DNA of 64,000 bases from Rana temporaria (lineage: Eukaryota > Chordata > Amphibia > Anura > Ranidae). Each line of letters begins with the position of its first letter. Positions within the stretch are counted from its first letter, which is position 1. The translations under genes and the position numbers were made by a program. Of this stretch, positions 43,910 to 54,402 are shown in pieces. The stretch spans positions 75,325,134 to 75,389,133 of the forward strand of contig NC_053501.1 of assembly GCF_905171775.1 (NCBI RefSeq), in the 5' to 3' direction. The notes beneath the pieces are model-generated. The model did not search any database, was not told where the DNA came from, and saw nothing but the letters and a program-made list of their open reading frames with translations.

Positions 43910-46755
43910 CTAAGAGCCACTCGACCCAGGATCACCAGTTAAGTAACTGATCCATGGATCCCAAACTTTATGGAACTGTTCCATCTTGTCCTGCGTGATT
44001 GCCGTTAGCCGCTCATTCAACATTAGCCAGGACAATTTATGTTTAAGTTGATCAAATGGCAAGGCTGCGGACTTCCAGTTTCTCGCTATGGTTATTTTCG
44101 CTGAAGTGAATATAAATGCCACCAGCCTCCTCTGGGATCCTGAAGCGTCAGGTATCTTACCCCCCAGGAGCGCATGTTTAGCAGATTTAACTAAATTGAT
44201 CTGGGTCAGGGAGTAGATAAAATTGTACACCCTGATCCAGAACCTCCGGACCCTAGGACAGGTCCACCACATATGGTATGTGGATCCCGTCTGTCCGCAT
44301 CCTCTAAAGCATTCCCGAGAGGCACCCGGCACAAATGCGGCCAGTCTAGCTGGGACCATGTACCACCTCAGCAAGACCTTGTAGTTAGCTTCTATAATGG
44401 AAGTGTTCATGATCGATCGAGACGCTGATTCCGACCTGTGCCATTCATCAATCTCGAATGTCTCCTGCAGATCCTGCTCCCATTGGAGCATATAACTCAG
44501 CTTTTTTGAGGAGTATGATAAGATAGAATAAATAGCAGAAATATGGCCCCTGACTTTATCATATTGCCTGCACACATACTCTATAGAAGTCATAGCAGTT
44601 AGATCACCTTTACGACCGGCTGTTTGCAAAAAGTGGTGCAGTTGCGTATATCTAAAGCGTTCAGTCACTGGCATTTGATATTTTTCAACTAGTGTTCTCT
44701 CCGACAATATCCCTTTATGATCACAAAGATCGGCTATTCATAAAAGACCTTTATTTGTCCACCAAAGAAACCCTACTGGAGAGAGGCCCGGGGTGAAATC
44801 CCTGTTCTTTAACAGGGGGGCTAACGGGTTGTGGGGGGATTTAAACTTCCTAGTCCTTGAGAGCCTGTCCCAGATTTCCAACGAAAAGGACAGAGTAGGA
44901 CACAGTATGATCGGTCTGTCCTTCATAGGAAGCCACATAATATGAGAAATCAAATCGGGGCGACAGGAATAGGATTCCATAGTCATCCATATTGCGTTAG
45001 GCTTTTGGGAATAGTACCTCGTGAGTTGGGCCAACTGGGCCACATAAAAGCACTTCATAAGGTCAGGCAGTCCCAAGCTTACCTTTTGTTTTGGTGTGTA
45101 CATTGTTCCCCTATTCACCCTAGGCCTCTTGTCACCCCAGATGAATTGTAAAATCTTCTTTTGAAATGTGTGGAGGTCAGATCGAACTAGTGACACAGGC
45201 AAGGTACGAAACAGATATAAAACCTTAGGTAGTACATTCATTTTTATTGAGTGCAATCTGCCGAACCACGAAGGGGGGTGAATCTGCCATCTGGCCAAAT
45301 CGTCTGATATGCGTTTAAATAGGGCAGGGTAATTCTGTCTATACAACGTTTGAATAGATGGAGTCAAATTTATACCAAGGTAAGGAAGAGCTTCTGATTC
45401 CCACCTGAACCTGTGTGATTGCTCAAGAGTCTCCTGAGTTGATCTCGGCAAAGATATATTAAGTGCTCTTGATTTATCATGATTAATTCGAAGTCCTGAT
45501 ATTTCTGAAAATGGTTGCAAAATCGCGTATAGATTAGGGAGGGAAGTAATAGGTGCCGACAATGTCAATAAAAGGTCATCTGCAAAGAACAAGCACTTAT
45601 GCTCGTCCTCCCCACAAATGATACCCTTGACATCTGGGCTCGAACGGATCTTAATTGCCAATGGCTCAATTGCTAAAACAAATAGCAGCGCCGATAACGG
45701 GCAGCCCTGCCTCGTTCCCCTTCTAATATCGAATGGTGGGAATGAATAACCCCTTAGTCTCAATAATGCTGAGGGAGAATGATACAGCGTTCGCAAGAGG
45801 ACCAGAAAGCGCTCGCCGAAACCGAAACAATGCAATACATCAAATAGGTATTCCCACGAGAGAGAGTCGAACGCCTTCTGGATGTCCAACGAAAGCAGCA
45901 TTTACAGTCCCAATCCGACAGGATTGCTGAAATTAAATTTATAACCCTGCGTGTCTGATCAGATGCCTGACGGTTGGGGTCAAAACCAGCCTGGTCAGGG
46001 TGGATGTATTTTGAAAGAAATGTATTTAGTCTGAATGCTAGCACCTTTGTCAATATCTTTAGATCCGTATTGATCAAGGAGATTGGGCGATAGTTAGCGC
46101 AATCTCCATGATCCCGACCCGGTTTTGGTATAACATGTAGATACGCTACATTTTCGTGGTCAGGAATAGTATTTCCCCTCCTTAAGTCATTAAAATAGGA
46201 ACACAAATGTGGAACAAGGATCTCGTTGTATTTCCTATAGTAATGGCCAGTGAAGCCATCCGGTCCCGGTGCTTTAGATGGATGAATAGTTTTTATGGCC
46301 AGTTTAATTTCGGACTCCGTAAATTCCCCATGTATGAGCTCCATGTGAGCCTGGGTGAGTCGGGGCAATTGCACATCGCGGAAAAACTGTTCCACCCTGG
46401 CGGACACATAGCTAGCGGGAGAGCTATAAAGTGTTGCATAGAATTTTTGAAATTCCCCAAGAATGGATTCCGGATTCTGGGTGGGGTGGCCTGAGGGTAG
46501 TCGTAGTTTAGGTAACGTTGCAGTGTGTTGTCGGGGTACTAGCTTCCTAGCTAACATAGTGGTGGGTTTATCTCCCATGGTATAGAATTTATGCTTGGAC
46601 CAGCTTATATGCTTTTCTGCTTGGGTGGTCAGACTAAGATTAAGAGCCAACCGTGCGTCATCTATCTTACGCCTAATGTCAGTCTGGGGGTTCCTGCGCT
46701 GTTCCTCTAACAGGTGGTCCAGATCATCCTCCAATTGCCTTATCGTTTGCTCCCG
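43910..46755 (-). pseudogene. L1/Tx1 ORF2, RT and C-terminal part
   Basis: This continues the endonuclease at 56012-56969 after the gypsy insertion. The first frame (46809 to about 45890) has 'SKAPGPDGFTGHYYRKY', 'NYRPISLINTDLKILTKVLA' and 'YIHPDQAGF'. A frameshift near 45895 leads to 'LLSLDIQKAFDSLSWEYL', 'GTRQGCPLSALLFVLAIE' and the catalytic 'CLFFADDLLLTLS' (45901-44738). An in-frame stop near 44738 precedes the C-terminal region (44707-43910), which has the CX3CX7HX4C knuckle 'CFRGCGQTGSTYHMWWTC'. The domain set is complete. One frameshift and one stop here make it inactive. It is a different subfamily from 5466-10110. Confidence 0.88.
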
Positions 46756-46760
46756 GTTCC

Positions 46761-46987
46761 TGTTATATCCTCTGTGTTGTGAGAGACACAAGACTCTGGT
46801 CTGGAACAATGGATGTTTATTCAGTACAGGCTGTACACTGCAACATGCATCTCAGGACAGTACAGGTTATCTGCTTCCTACATGTGCTCTCTCTAAGATG
46901 TCTACTATGCCCCTTGACCCTTGTCATCACTGCTGGGTGGAGCCAGCCTTAAAGTGCCAGTACATGTGGAACCCTTCAGGTATAACA
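46761..46987 (-). repeat. gypsy 3' LTR
   Basis: TGTTATA..TATAACA ends. It differs from the other LTR by one TA unit and very few substitutions, for example 'agatgtctact' versus 'agatggctact'. Confidence 0.92.
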
Positions 46988-47031
46988 CCTTGCATCCATC
47001 CCTAAAAAAAAAAAAAAAAAAAAAAAAAAAC
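46988..47031 (-). promoter_or_regulatory. gypsy purine tract next to the 3' LTR
   Basis: On the minus strand a T run is followed by AGGGATGGATGCAAGG and then the LTR start TGTTATACC. The purine-rich word is the likely plus-strand primer. Confidence 0.5.
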
Positions 47032-47437
47032 ACAACAAAACAATAACAGGCACAAAACATTAACTGATAACTGTCCAATAACAGTCCTCCAAACACAGGA
47101 GAATTACGGGTCTTCAAGCTTCCAGGAACCGTTGCGGGGTTAATATGTCATCGGATCACTTCCGTCGGCCCCGTCGAAAGTCTCGTAACCGCTCTTGCAA
47201 CTGAAACCGGTCAGGAGGGCGACAGTGTCATTGAGGCCGGGCATCCAGCGATTCGGGACCAGAGGAAACAGGGCTGGCCGGAATGGGTACCGGCGGGGCC
47301 AAGAAGGGATCCCCCAGCTCAGAGGGTAAACAGACCTCCGGACCAGAGCTGGAGGGCTTTGTTGGAGCTGAGTTCAAAAGTTCCGAGTTCCCGCAATCAT
47401 CAGTGTCTGTGCATCCTGATTCGCTGGGAGCAGATCC

Positions 47438-48011
47438 TTAAGACACTGGTGGTTCAGCCGGCATCAGGGATTCGGGCAGTTGAGAACGAGGACGCAGTTG
47501 GTCCGCATGACGTCTGCAAATGGAACCATCTTCCAGGCGGACCTTGTACATCTTGGGTCCCAAAGTCTCTGCAATGACAGCAGGAAGCCAACGGGAGTTG
47601 GAAGCCCCATAAGATCGGGCCCATACCTTTTGTTGGGCTGTGAATCGGGGGAGCTCATTGTGTTTGACCATCTTGTCTTGGGACTGCAGTACATGTTCCT
47701 GGACTGTTTGAGGGCGGAGCATATCCAAAACAGTCCATGGCTGCCGCCCCAGAAGGATTTCTGCTGGAGTTTTCCCAGTGGTTGCATGTGGGGTTTTTCT
47801 GTAAGCAGAAAGGAAGGAGTCCAGCTGCTGGGGTGACAGGGACTGTTGTTTACTTGCAGCCACTGTAGCTTTGAAATAGCGTTTAAAAGTCTGCACAAAC
47901 CGCTCTGCTTGACCATTTGTAGCCGGGTGGTAAGGTGCGGTCAACTTGTGCTTGATGTTGTGGGCAGTAAGGAAATGCTGAAACTCCTGACTGGTGAATT
48001 GTGCACCGTTG
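47438..48011 (-). pseudogene. gypsy integrase, C-terminal half
   Basis: After the Penelope-like insert the integrase resumes with 'MTAPYHPATNGQAERFVQTF', which contains the catalytic E of the DDE triad. It goes on through 'TPAEILLGRQPWTVLDMLRP' to the end region 'MYKVRLEDGSICRRHADQLR'. No chromodomain is seen. The frame is open (47438-47944), so before the insertion this part was intact. Confidence 0.85.
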
Positions 48012-48506
48012 ATAAAAGAAAAATGTGAAACTGCGCTACCTAACTAAGTAAACAAAAATAATAATAACAATAAAGCTGCAACAAAAATTGTGATATACAC
48101 ACAATAAATAGACAAAAGGAAAAATTAAGTTGCGCTAGCAATTTGTGATAATAAATTATTAAGTGAATAATAATAAAATAAAAAATAATTAATAAAAATC
48201 GTGTCCATACGGTCCGAACGGACAAAAATCATACAAAAAAATCGTGGTGAAAGTTCAAATCAAGTGAATAAATTGATGAGTAAAACGTGACTGGTAAACA
48301 AAAATCCTCCACCAGTGTGATAGATGAATATACAGGGAGTGCAGAATTATTAGGCAAGTTGTATTTTTGAGGATTAATTTTATTATTGAACAACAACCAT
48401 GTTCTCAATGAACCCAAAAAACTCATTAATATCAAAGCTGAATATTTTTGGAAGTAGTTTTTAGTTTGTTTTTAGTTTTAGCTATTTTAGGGGGATATCT
48501 GTGTGT

Positions 48507-48705
48507 AAAGAAGACTAATGCTGCGCTGCTAGTATAGTGTGTGTGTGTAAATCATTACCAACATAATATGGCAAACATTGTACAAACCACAAGAAAAAAA
48601 GTGCTTATGTGCTAAAATTACAAAGTGAAATAGTGCACAGAAATGTATATGTATATGTATATAGTCCGTATAGCTGTAGTCTGTAGTCTCTGTATATCTG
48701 TGTGT
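48507..48705. mobile_element. 199-bp insertion in the Tc1 end
   Basis: The 12-bp direct repeat ATATCTGTGTGT at 48495-48506 and 48694-48705 marks an insertion. The inserted DNA starts 'aaagaagactaatgctgcgc' and ends in TATATG-type repeats. GCGCT near one end recalls the tail of the Penelope-like element, so it may be a very short Penelope-type copy. That is a weak inference. Confidence 0.6.
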
Positions 48706-48859
48706 GCAGGTGGCTATTACTGTGCATAATTATTAGGCAACTTAACAAAAAAAAAATATATACCCATTTCAATTATTTATTATTACCAGTGAAACCAATA
48801 TAACATCTCAACATTCACAAATATACATTTCTGACATTCAAAAACAAAACAAAAACAAA

Positions 48860-49876
48860 TCAGTGACCAATATAGCCACCTTTCTTTGCATGGACACTCA
48901 AAAGCCTGCCATCCATGGATTCTGTCAGTGTTTTGATCTGTTCACCATCAACATTGCGTGCAGCAGCAACCACAGCCTCCCAGACACTGTTCAGAGAGGT
49001 GTATTGTTTTCCCTCCTTGTAAATCTCACATTTGATGATGGACCACAGGTTCTCAATGGGGTTCAGATCAGGTGAACAAGGAGGCCATGTCATTAGTTTT
49101 TCTTCTTTTATACCCTTTCTTGCCAGCCACGCTGTGGAGTACTTGGACGCGTGTGATGGAGCATTGTCCTGCATGAAAATCATGTTTTTCTTGAAGGATG
49201 CAGACTTCTTCCTGTACCACTGCTTGAAGAAGGTGTCTTCCAGAAACTGGCAGTAGGACTGGGAGATGAGCTTGACTCCATCCTCAACCCGAAAAGGCCC
49301 CACAAGCTCATCTTTGATGATACCAGCCCAAACCAGTACTCCACCTCCACCTTGCTGGCGTCTGAGTCGGACTGGAGCTCTCTGCCCTTTACCAATCCAG
49401 CCACGGGCCCATCCATCTGGCCCATCAAGACTCACTCTCATTTCATCAGTCCATAAAACCTTAGAAAAATCAGTCTTGAGATATTTCTTGGCCCAGTCTT
49501 GACGTTTCAGCTTGTGTGTCTTGTTCAGTGGTGGTAGTCTTTCAGCCTTTCTTACCTTGGCCATGTCTCTGAGTATTGCACACCTTGTGCTTTTGGGCAC
49601 TCCAGTGATGTTGCAGCTCTGAAATATGGCCAAACTGGTGGCAAGTGGCATCTTGGCTGCTGCACGCTTGACTTTTCTCAGTTCATGGGCAGTTATTTTG
49701 CGCCTTGGTTTTTCCACACGCTTCTTGCGACCCTGTTGACTATTTTGAATGAAGCGCTTGATTGTTCGATGATCACGCTTCAGAAGCTTTGCAATTTTAA
49801 GAGTGCTGCATCCCTCTGCAAGATATCTCACTATTTTTGACTTTTCTGAGCCTGTCAAGTCCTTCTTTTGACCCAT
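48860..49876 (-). CDS. Tc1/mariner transposase, DD37E (338 aa)
   Basis: A single uninterrupted frame encodes 338 residues. The N-terminal ~100 residues are a paired-type double helix-turn-helix ('GCSTLKIAKLLKRDHRTIKR' is the first) for binding the terminal repeats. The basic word 'GRKKRVEKPRRK' lies between the halves. The catalytic triad is D144 (VLWTDEMR), D237 (IFMQDNAPSHAS) and E275 (SPDLNPIENLW). 37 residues separate D237 and E275, which defines DD37E. A glycine-rich box 'RRQQGGGGVLVWAG' precedes. The length is normal for the superfamily. With intact ends and TA duplications this copy could be active or was until recently. It lies at the seventh level of the nest. Confidence 0.95.
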   Translation of the reverse strand: MGQKKDLTGSEKSKIVRYLAEGCSTLKIAKLLKRDHRTIKRFIQNSQQGRKKRVEKPRRKITAHELRKVKRAAAKMPLATSLAIFQSCNITGVPKSTRCAILRDMAKVRKAERLPPLNKTHKLKRQDWAKKYLKTDFSKVLWTDEMRVSLDGPDGWARGWIGKGQRAPVRLRRQQGGGGVLVWAGIIKDELVGPFRVEDGVKLISQSYCQFLEDTFFKQWYRKKSASFKKNMIFMQDNAPSHASKYSTAWLARKGIKEEKLMTWPPCSPDLNPIENLWSIIKCEIYKEGKQYTSLNSVWEAVVAAARNVDGEQIKTLTESMDGRLLSVHAKKGGYIGH

Positions 49877-50629
49877 TTTGCCAAAGGAAAGGAAGTTGAC
49901 TAATAATTATGCACACCTGATATAGGGTGTTGATGTCATTAGACCACACCCCTTCTCATTACAGAGATGCACATCACCTAATATGCTTAATTGGTAGTAG
50001 GCTTTCGAGCCTATACAGCTTGGAGTAAGACAACATGCATAAAGAGGATGATGTGGTCAAAATACTCATTTGCCTAATAATTCTGCACTCCCTGTATAAT
50101 TATGCGCTTACCAGAAGGGCAAGCAAACAGGGCTTACAGCTGGAACCCCCAGCCTGGGTCTTTCTCCGGAACTGCTACCAATGGTCTGGATAGTATTCCT
50201 CCAATGGGTGGATAAGATCAAAATCCAGGGTGCATGAAAGAAAATATGTCTCATATGGTGATGTACCGCAAATGAATCCAATAATAGCACACCAAAGGAA
50301 AGCCGCCACCAGTAGATATCACCAAGTAAGGGGGACTCTTACCAGATATATGAGAACAGAGCGCTTGTGGCCAAACCCAGCCAGGGCCTTTAAAAGATTG
50401 CCTCCAATTCACCAGCTAAAACAAGGGTATTCTCACAAGCAGCCACAGCGGAGTATATCACCAAAAGAAAATTGAGATCCACATAGTGATGTACCGTAGA
50501 TAAAATGTTTAATAAAGCAAAAAATACACTTACATAAAAATCGATCAATATCAGCATAAAAGGTTTGAGCCGGCCGGCTACTACGAACGCCCGTCCTTCG
50601 GGACCTAGACGCAGCACGTCAAAGCGTCT

Positions 50630-50680
50630 CCTCCTCCCGACGTACGTTTCGTCAGTATGTGACGTCGTCTGGGGAACGGG
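50630..50680 (-). ncRNA. hammerhead-ribozyme-like motif
   Basis: On the minus strand: stem I around CCC/GGG; core CAGACGA (U4 changed to A); one extra C; perfect stem II GTCA/TGAC with loop CATAC; GAA; palindrome ACGTACGT; C; stem I. It lies between the C-terminal remnant and the terminal arm, the place known for Penelope-type hammerheads. Confidence 0.55.
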
Positions 50681-51507
50681 CGACGCAATGACGTGTCGCG
50701 CTTAAATATACAATGGTATAACCAAGCCTCGATATGGAAATATTCATGGCTATCACGCGGCGGGAATTAACCAATCGCGGGAGCCAGAAATCGAGACGAA
50801 TGTTACATAGATGCCGCAGGGAGACCGTTATAATCTCGATGCAGTATCCAAATTAATAACAGGAGTAACATAGAAAATATAAACAAACTCAAGTCGAGCC
50901 AACCACTGTGGCCAAAAAAGAGTGCCATTACCTCACATTGAACGGGGAATAGGTATAAAAGATATGTATAAAAAATATATAAAATATAAAAAGAAGGTTC
51001 CGTTTAGATGTGACGTTAATCAATTGGTTTAACAATAGATGGAAAAAGCCACCTCAGTAGGTCTGAAAATTAATTAATAAAACAGCCACCAAAGATGGAT
51101 ATCGGAAAACCTTTGTTGTGTGATACGAGCAACCCACTAAAGGGACAAAAAGCTCGATAAAAACATATACAAAAAATAAGTAAAGACCAATAAAGGACAA
51201 TAGAGAAACCACTTAATGGCGTTAATGGTAAGGCCATATCTGATACACATCTCCCTATAAACCAGAAGAATTGTGGTATATAACTGTATAGGGAAATCAA
51301 ATCAACAATAATAAATTGGTGAACTAATTCCCTAATAAGAATTATTCTCAAAAATAAATATATATAAGTGAGGCTCACCCCATTAGAGGCCCACGAACAT
51401 ACAGCCATGTAGGACTCGACTCAAGTTGTTTATTAACAAAAATCGGAAACAAATAGCTTAATACAATAAGAAATATTTTACCAGCAGAATTGGAATTTAA
51501 AAATTAG

Positions 51508-51717
51508 TTAAGAGTTATTAATAAATGCATTGACATCTACCTCCACATTCAGTCCGTGGGGAATGTAGCATTTAACCTTATGGATCCAACCCATTTCAAG
51601 TCTTGAAATGCTCCTAACCAAAGAACCCCCTCGCCAATGTGGGGTATATTTGTCAATCCCCAGAAAGATAGTTTTGGAGGGGTCTTTATTATGTGATAAT
51701 AAATAATGTTTAGACAC
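51508..51717 (-). pseudogene. Penelope-like C-terminal (GIY-YIG region) fragment
   Basis: A 69-codon frame ends 'GLNVEVDVNAFINNS' and contains 'LGIDKYTPHWRGGSLVRSIS' and 'RLEMGWIHKVKCY'. The pattern HWRGG..V..IS..E..WI.......GLN.E.D...FI is that of the extreme C-terminus of Penelope-like proteins, next to the GIY-YIG nuclease. The fragment ends properly with a stop, but RT and most of the nuclease are missing through 5' truncation. The upstream frame is cut by the inverted arm at 51780. Confidence 0.72.
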
Positions 51718-52467
51718 TGAATGGTTGGCATATCCATTAAGAATGTTTGTGATGTGCTCGTTGAGCCTGACTGAAAGTGCTCAAACCTTTTATGCTGATA
51801 TTGATCGATTTTTATGTAAGTGTATTTTTTGCTTTATTAAACATTTTATCTACGGTACATCACTATGTGGATCTCAATTTTCTTTTGGTGATATACTCCG
51901 CTGTGGCTGCTTGTGAGAATACCCTTGTTTTAGCTGGTGAATTGGAGGCAATCTTTTAAAGGCCCTGGCTGGGTTTGGCCACAAGCGCTCTGTTCTCATA
52001 TATCTGGTAAGAGTCCCCCTTACTTGGTGATATCTACTGGTGGCGGCTTTCCTTTGGTGTGCTATTATTGGATTCATTTGCGGTACATCACCATATGAGA
52101 CATATTTTCTTTCATGCACCCTGGATTTTGATCTTATCCACCCATTGGAGGAATACTATCCAGACCATTGGTAGCAGTTCCGGAGAAAGACCCAGGCTGG
52201 GGGTTCCAGCTGTAAGCCCTGTTTGCTTGCCCTTCTGGTAAGCACATAATTATATATTCATCTATCACACTGGTGGAGGATTTTTGTTTACCAGTCACGT
52301 TTTACTCATCAATTTATTCACTTGATTTGAACTTTCACCACGATTTTTTTGTATGATTTTTGTCCGTTCGGACCGTATGGACACGATTTTTATTAATTAT
52401 TTTTTATTTTATTATTATTCACTTAATAATTTATTATCACAAATTGCTAGCGCAACTTAATTTTTCC

Positions 52468-53210
52468 AATTGTGCACCGTTGTCTGTGACGATTTCTTTG
52501 GGGTATCCAAACGTAGCAGCAAGATGTAACAGTATGGAAACCGTTGCCTTAGTCGTTGGCTGAGTAACAGGAATGACCTCAGGCCACTTTGAATGGGCGT
52601 CCACTATGATCAAGAAGGTGTGTCCTCTGATATGGCCTGCAAAGTCCAAGTGTAGACGAAACAAGGAACCGTGGGCCAAGTCCAGGGCTGGACGCACCCT
52701 CGAGGAGGGTCTCTTGCCGTTTGTGCACATCCAGCACAAGCATTCACATATGTTGTGATATCTGAGTCTAGGTTTGGCCACCACACATAGCCTCTGGCCT
52801 TTTGTTTCATAAGTGTGCCCCCGGGATGACCAGTATGTAGCAAGTCCAGAATGTGTCTCCGGAGGGTCTGTGGAATGATCACTCGGTCTCCCCATAAAAC
52901 ACAGTTGCCAGCCACAGTTAATTCCATACGCCTACGGAAATAAGGTTCATACTCCTGTGTGACAGTTGCAGGCCAACCGGACCGGACCCAGGAGAGTATT
53001 GTTTTCAGAAAGGTATCCTTGGTTGTATGGGCTGCTATCTCCCCAGAAGACAAGACGGACAGGCTGGTGTAACGACAACTCCTGACTGGTGGAGTAGAGT
53101 CCATGGACCTCCCTGTCAGTCGGGACATTGGCATCATGACCACGATACTGAATTTTGTAGCTGTATGCCCCCAAGAATAGAGCATAGCGTTGGAGGCGGG
53201 CCGCAGTAGT
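52468..53210 (-). pseudogene. gypsy integrase, N-terminal half
   Basis: Two overlapping frames carry the integrase zinc region ('HILDLLHTGHPGGTLMKQKA', then 'CAGCAQTARDPP') and the first catalytic residues: 'LDFAGHIRGHTFLIIVDAHS' (first D) and 'GYPKEIVTDNGAQ' (second D). A frameshift separates them near 52700. The reading frame stops in the middle of NGAQ-FTS because the Penelope-like element sits there; the rest is at 47438-48011. Confidence 0.85.
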
Positions 53211-54402
53211 CAGGGCTAAAGATCTGAAGGAGTGATTTATGGTCCGTCAGTATGGTGTATTCCCTACCATACAGGTAAAGATGAAACTTCTTAATTGCCC
53301 ATATTAGCGCAAGAGCCTCTTTGTTAATGTGTGAGTAATTGCTTTCTGCTTTTGTCAAAGACCTAGAGGCAAATGCCACTGGTTTTTCTGACCCATCTGG
53401 TAAGATGTGGGATAGTACCGCCCCCAGACCATAGGGTGAGGCATCACAAGCCAACGTGAGAGGCTTCTGTAGGTCATAGTGCACGAGCATGCGTGACGCC
53501 AACAGCTTCCGCTTAGAAACTTCAAAAGCACGTTGGCATGCAGCCGACCAGTCCCATCTGGAGTGTTTCTCCAAAAGCTTGTTCAACGGAAACAAGGTGT
53601 GTGCCAGATCTGGCAGGAATTTGTGGTAATAGTTCAGCAAGCCAAGGTATGATCGCAGCTGCTGGACGTTGGTTGGGGCTGGAGCTTTGACTAAAGCATC
53701 AACCTTGGCTTCTGTGGTGTGTATACCTTCTGCATCCACAAGGTGGCCACAAAACTCCAATTTAGGCACCATGAATTGGCATTTTGCTAAGTTCACTTTC
53801 AGACCCTGTTCTTGGAGTCTCGCCAACACAAGCTGCACATTCTGCTTGTGTTCCTGGTCAGTCCGTCCTGTAATGAGCATGTCATCTAGCAGGCACTGAG
53901 TGAAAGGAATGTCCGCCAAAATCTCGTCCATTTTTCGTTGCCAAATGGCTGGGGCGGAGGCTACCCCAAACACCATCCGATTATATTCATACAGTCCCTT
54001 GTGGGTGTTGATGGTCAGAAACTTGCGGGAAGAAGAATGGACCTCAAATTGTAAATATGCTTGTTTGAGATCAAGCTTGGTGAACTTTTGACCCCCTGCA
54101 AGAGAGGCAAAAATGTCATCTACTCTGGGTAGGGGATACTGGTCTATTTCCAGTTGAGAGTTCAGTGCCATGCGGAAATCGCCACAAATGCGCAAGTCCC
54201 CATTCGCTTTCTTTACCGGTACCACTAGTGATGCCCACTCGCTGTGCTCTACCTTTGAGATGACACCTTGTTCCTCCAGTCGACTTAGTTCTGCTTCCAC
54301 ACCTGCTCGGAGTGCGAAAGGTACTGTCCGAGCTTTGAAGAACTTAGGCTGAGCGTTGGGTTTCAGCTTGAGTCTCACACAGTCATGCTTTATTTTTCCC
54401 AA
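53134..54402 (-). pseudogene. gypsy reverse transcriptase and RNase H
   Basis: 422 codons in the same frame as gag-protease, separated from it by one TAG. RT motifs in order: 'SEWASLVVPVKKANGDLRIC', 'YPLPRVDDIFASLAGGQKFT', 'KLDLKQAYLQFEV', 'GVASAPAIWQRKMDEIL', then the catalytic box 'QCLLDDMLITG', which has L in place of the usual Y or F before LDD/VDD. The connection contains 'LRSYLGLLNYYHKFLPDL'. RNase H has 'LACDASPYGLGAVLSH' and 'HINKEALALIWAIKKFHLYL'. A frameshift near 53205 moves the end of RNase H into the next frame. Confidence 0.9.

Larger units (their letters stand above)
48333..50094 (-). mobile_element. Tc1/mariner element, DD37E, complete
   Basis: Inverted ends CAGGGAGTGCAGAATTATTA are identical over 25 bp. 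TA duplications lie at 48331-48332 and 50095-50096. Inner copies of the end word, 'tgcataattattaggcaact' (48722) and, inverted, TGCATAATTATTAGTCAACT (near 49895), give an IR/DR layout as in Sleeping Beauty-type elements. The transposase frame is intact. A 199-bp insert lies in the left end. Confidence 0.93.
48012..52467 (-). mobile_element. Penelope-like element, 5'-truncated, with inverted terminal copies
   Basis: The 15-bp duplication AATTGTGCACCGTTG lies at 47997-48011 and 52468-52482. The left arm (48118-48330 plus 50097-50570) is the inverse of the right arm (51780-52467). A ~105-bp tail (48012-48117) exists only at the left. Between the arms are a C-terminal remnant (51508-51717, minus) and a hammerhead-like motif (50630-50680, minus). 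It sits in the gypsy integrase codons between the second D and E. Confidence 0.8.

Noticed and set aside
50390..51959. Two copies of a 60-75 codon frame and of an 81-codon frame in opposite orientation
   Set aside because: They are duplicated because the inverted arms of the Penelope-like element are duplicated; the sequence is non-coding terminal DNA.
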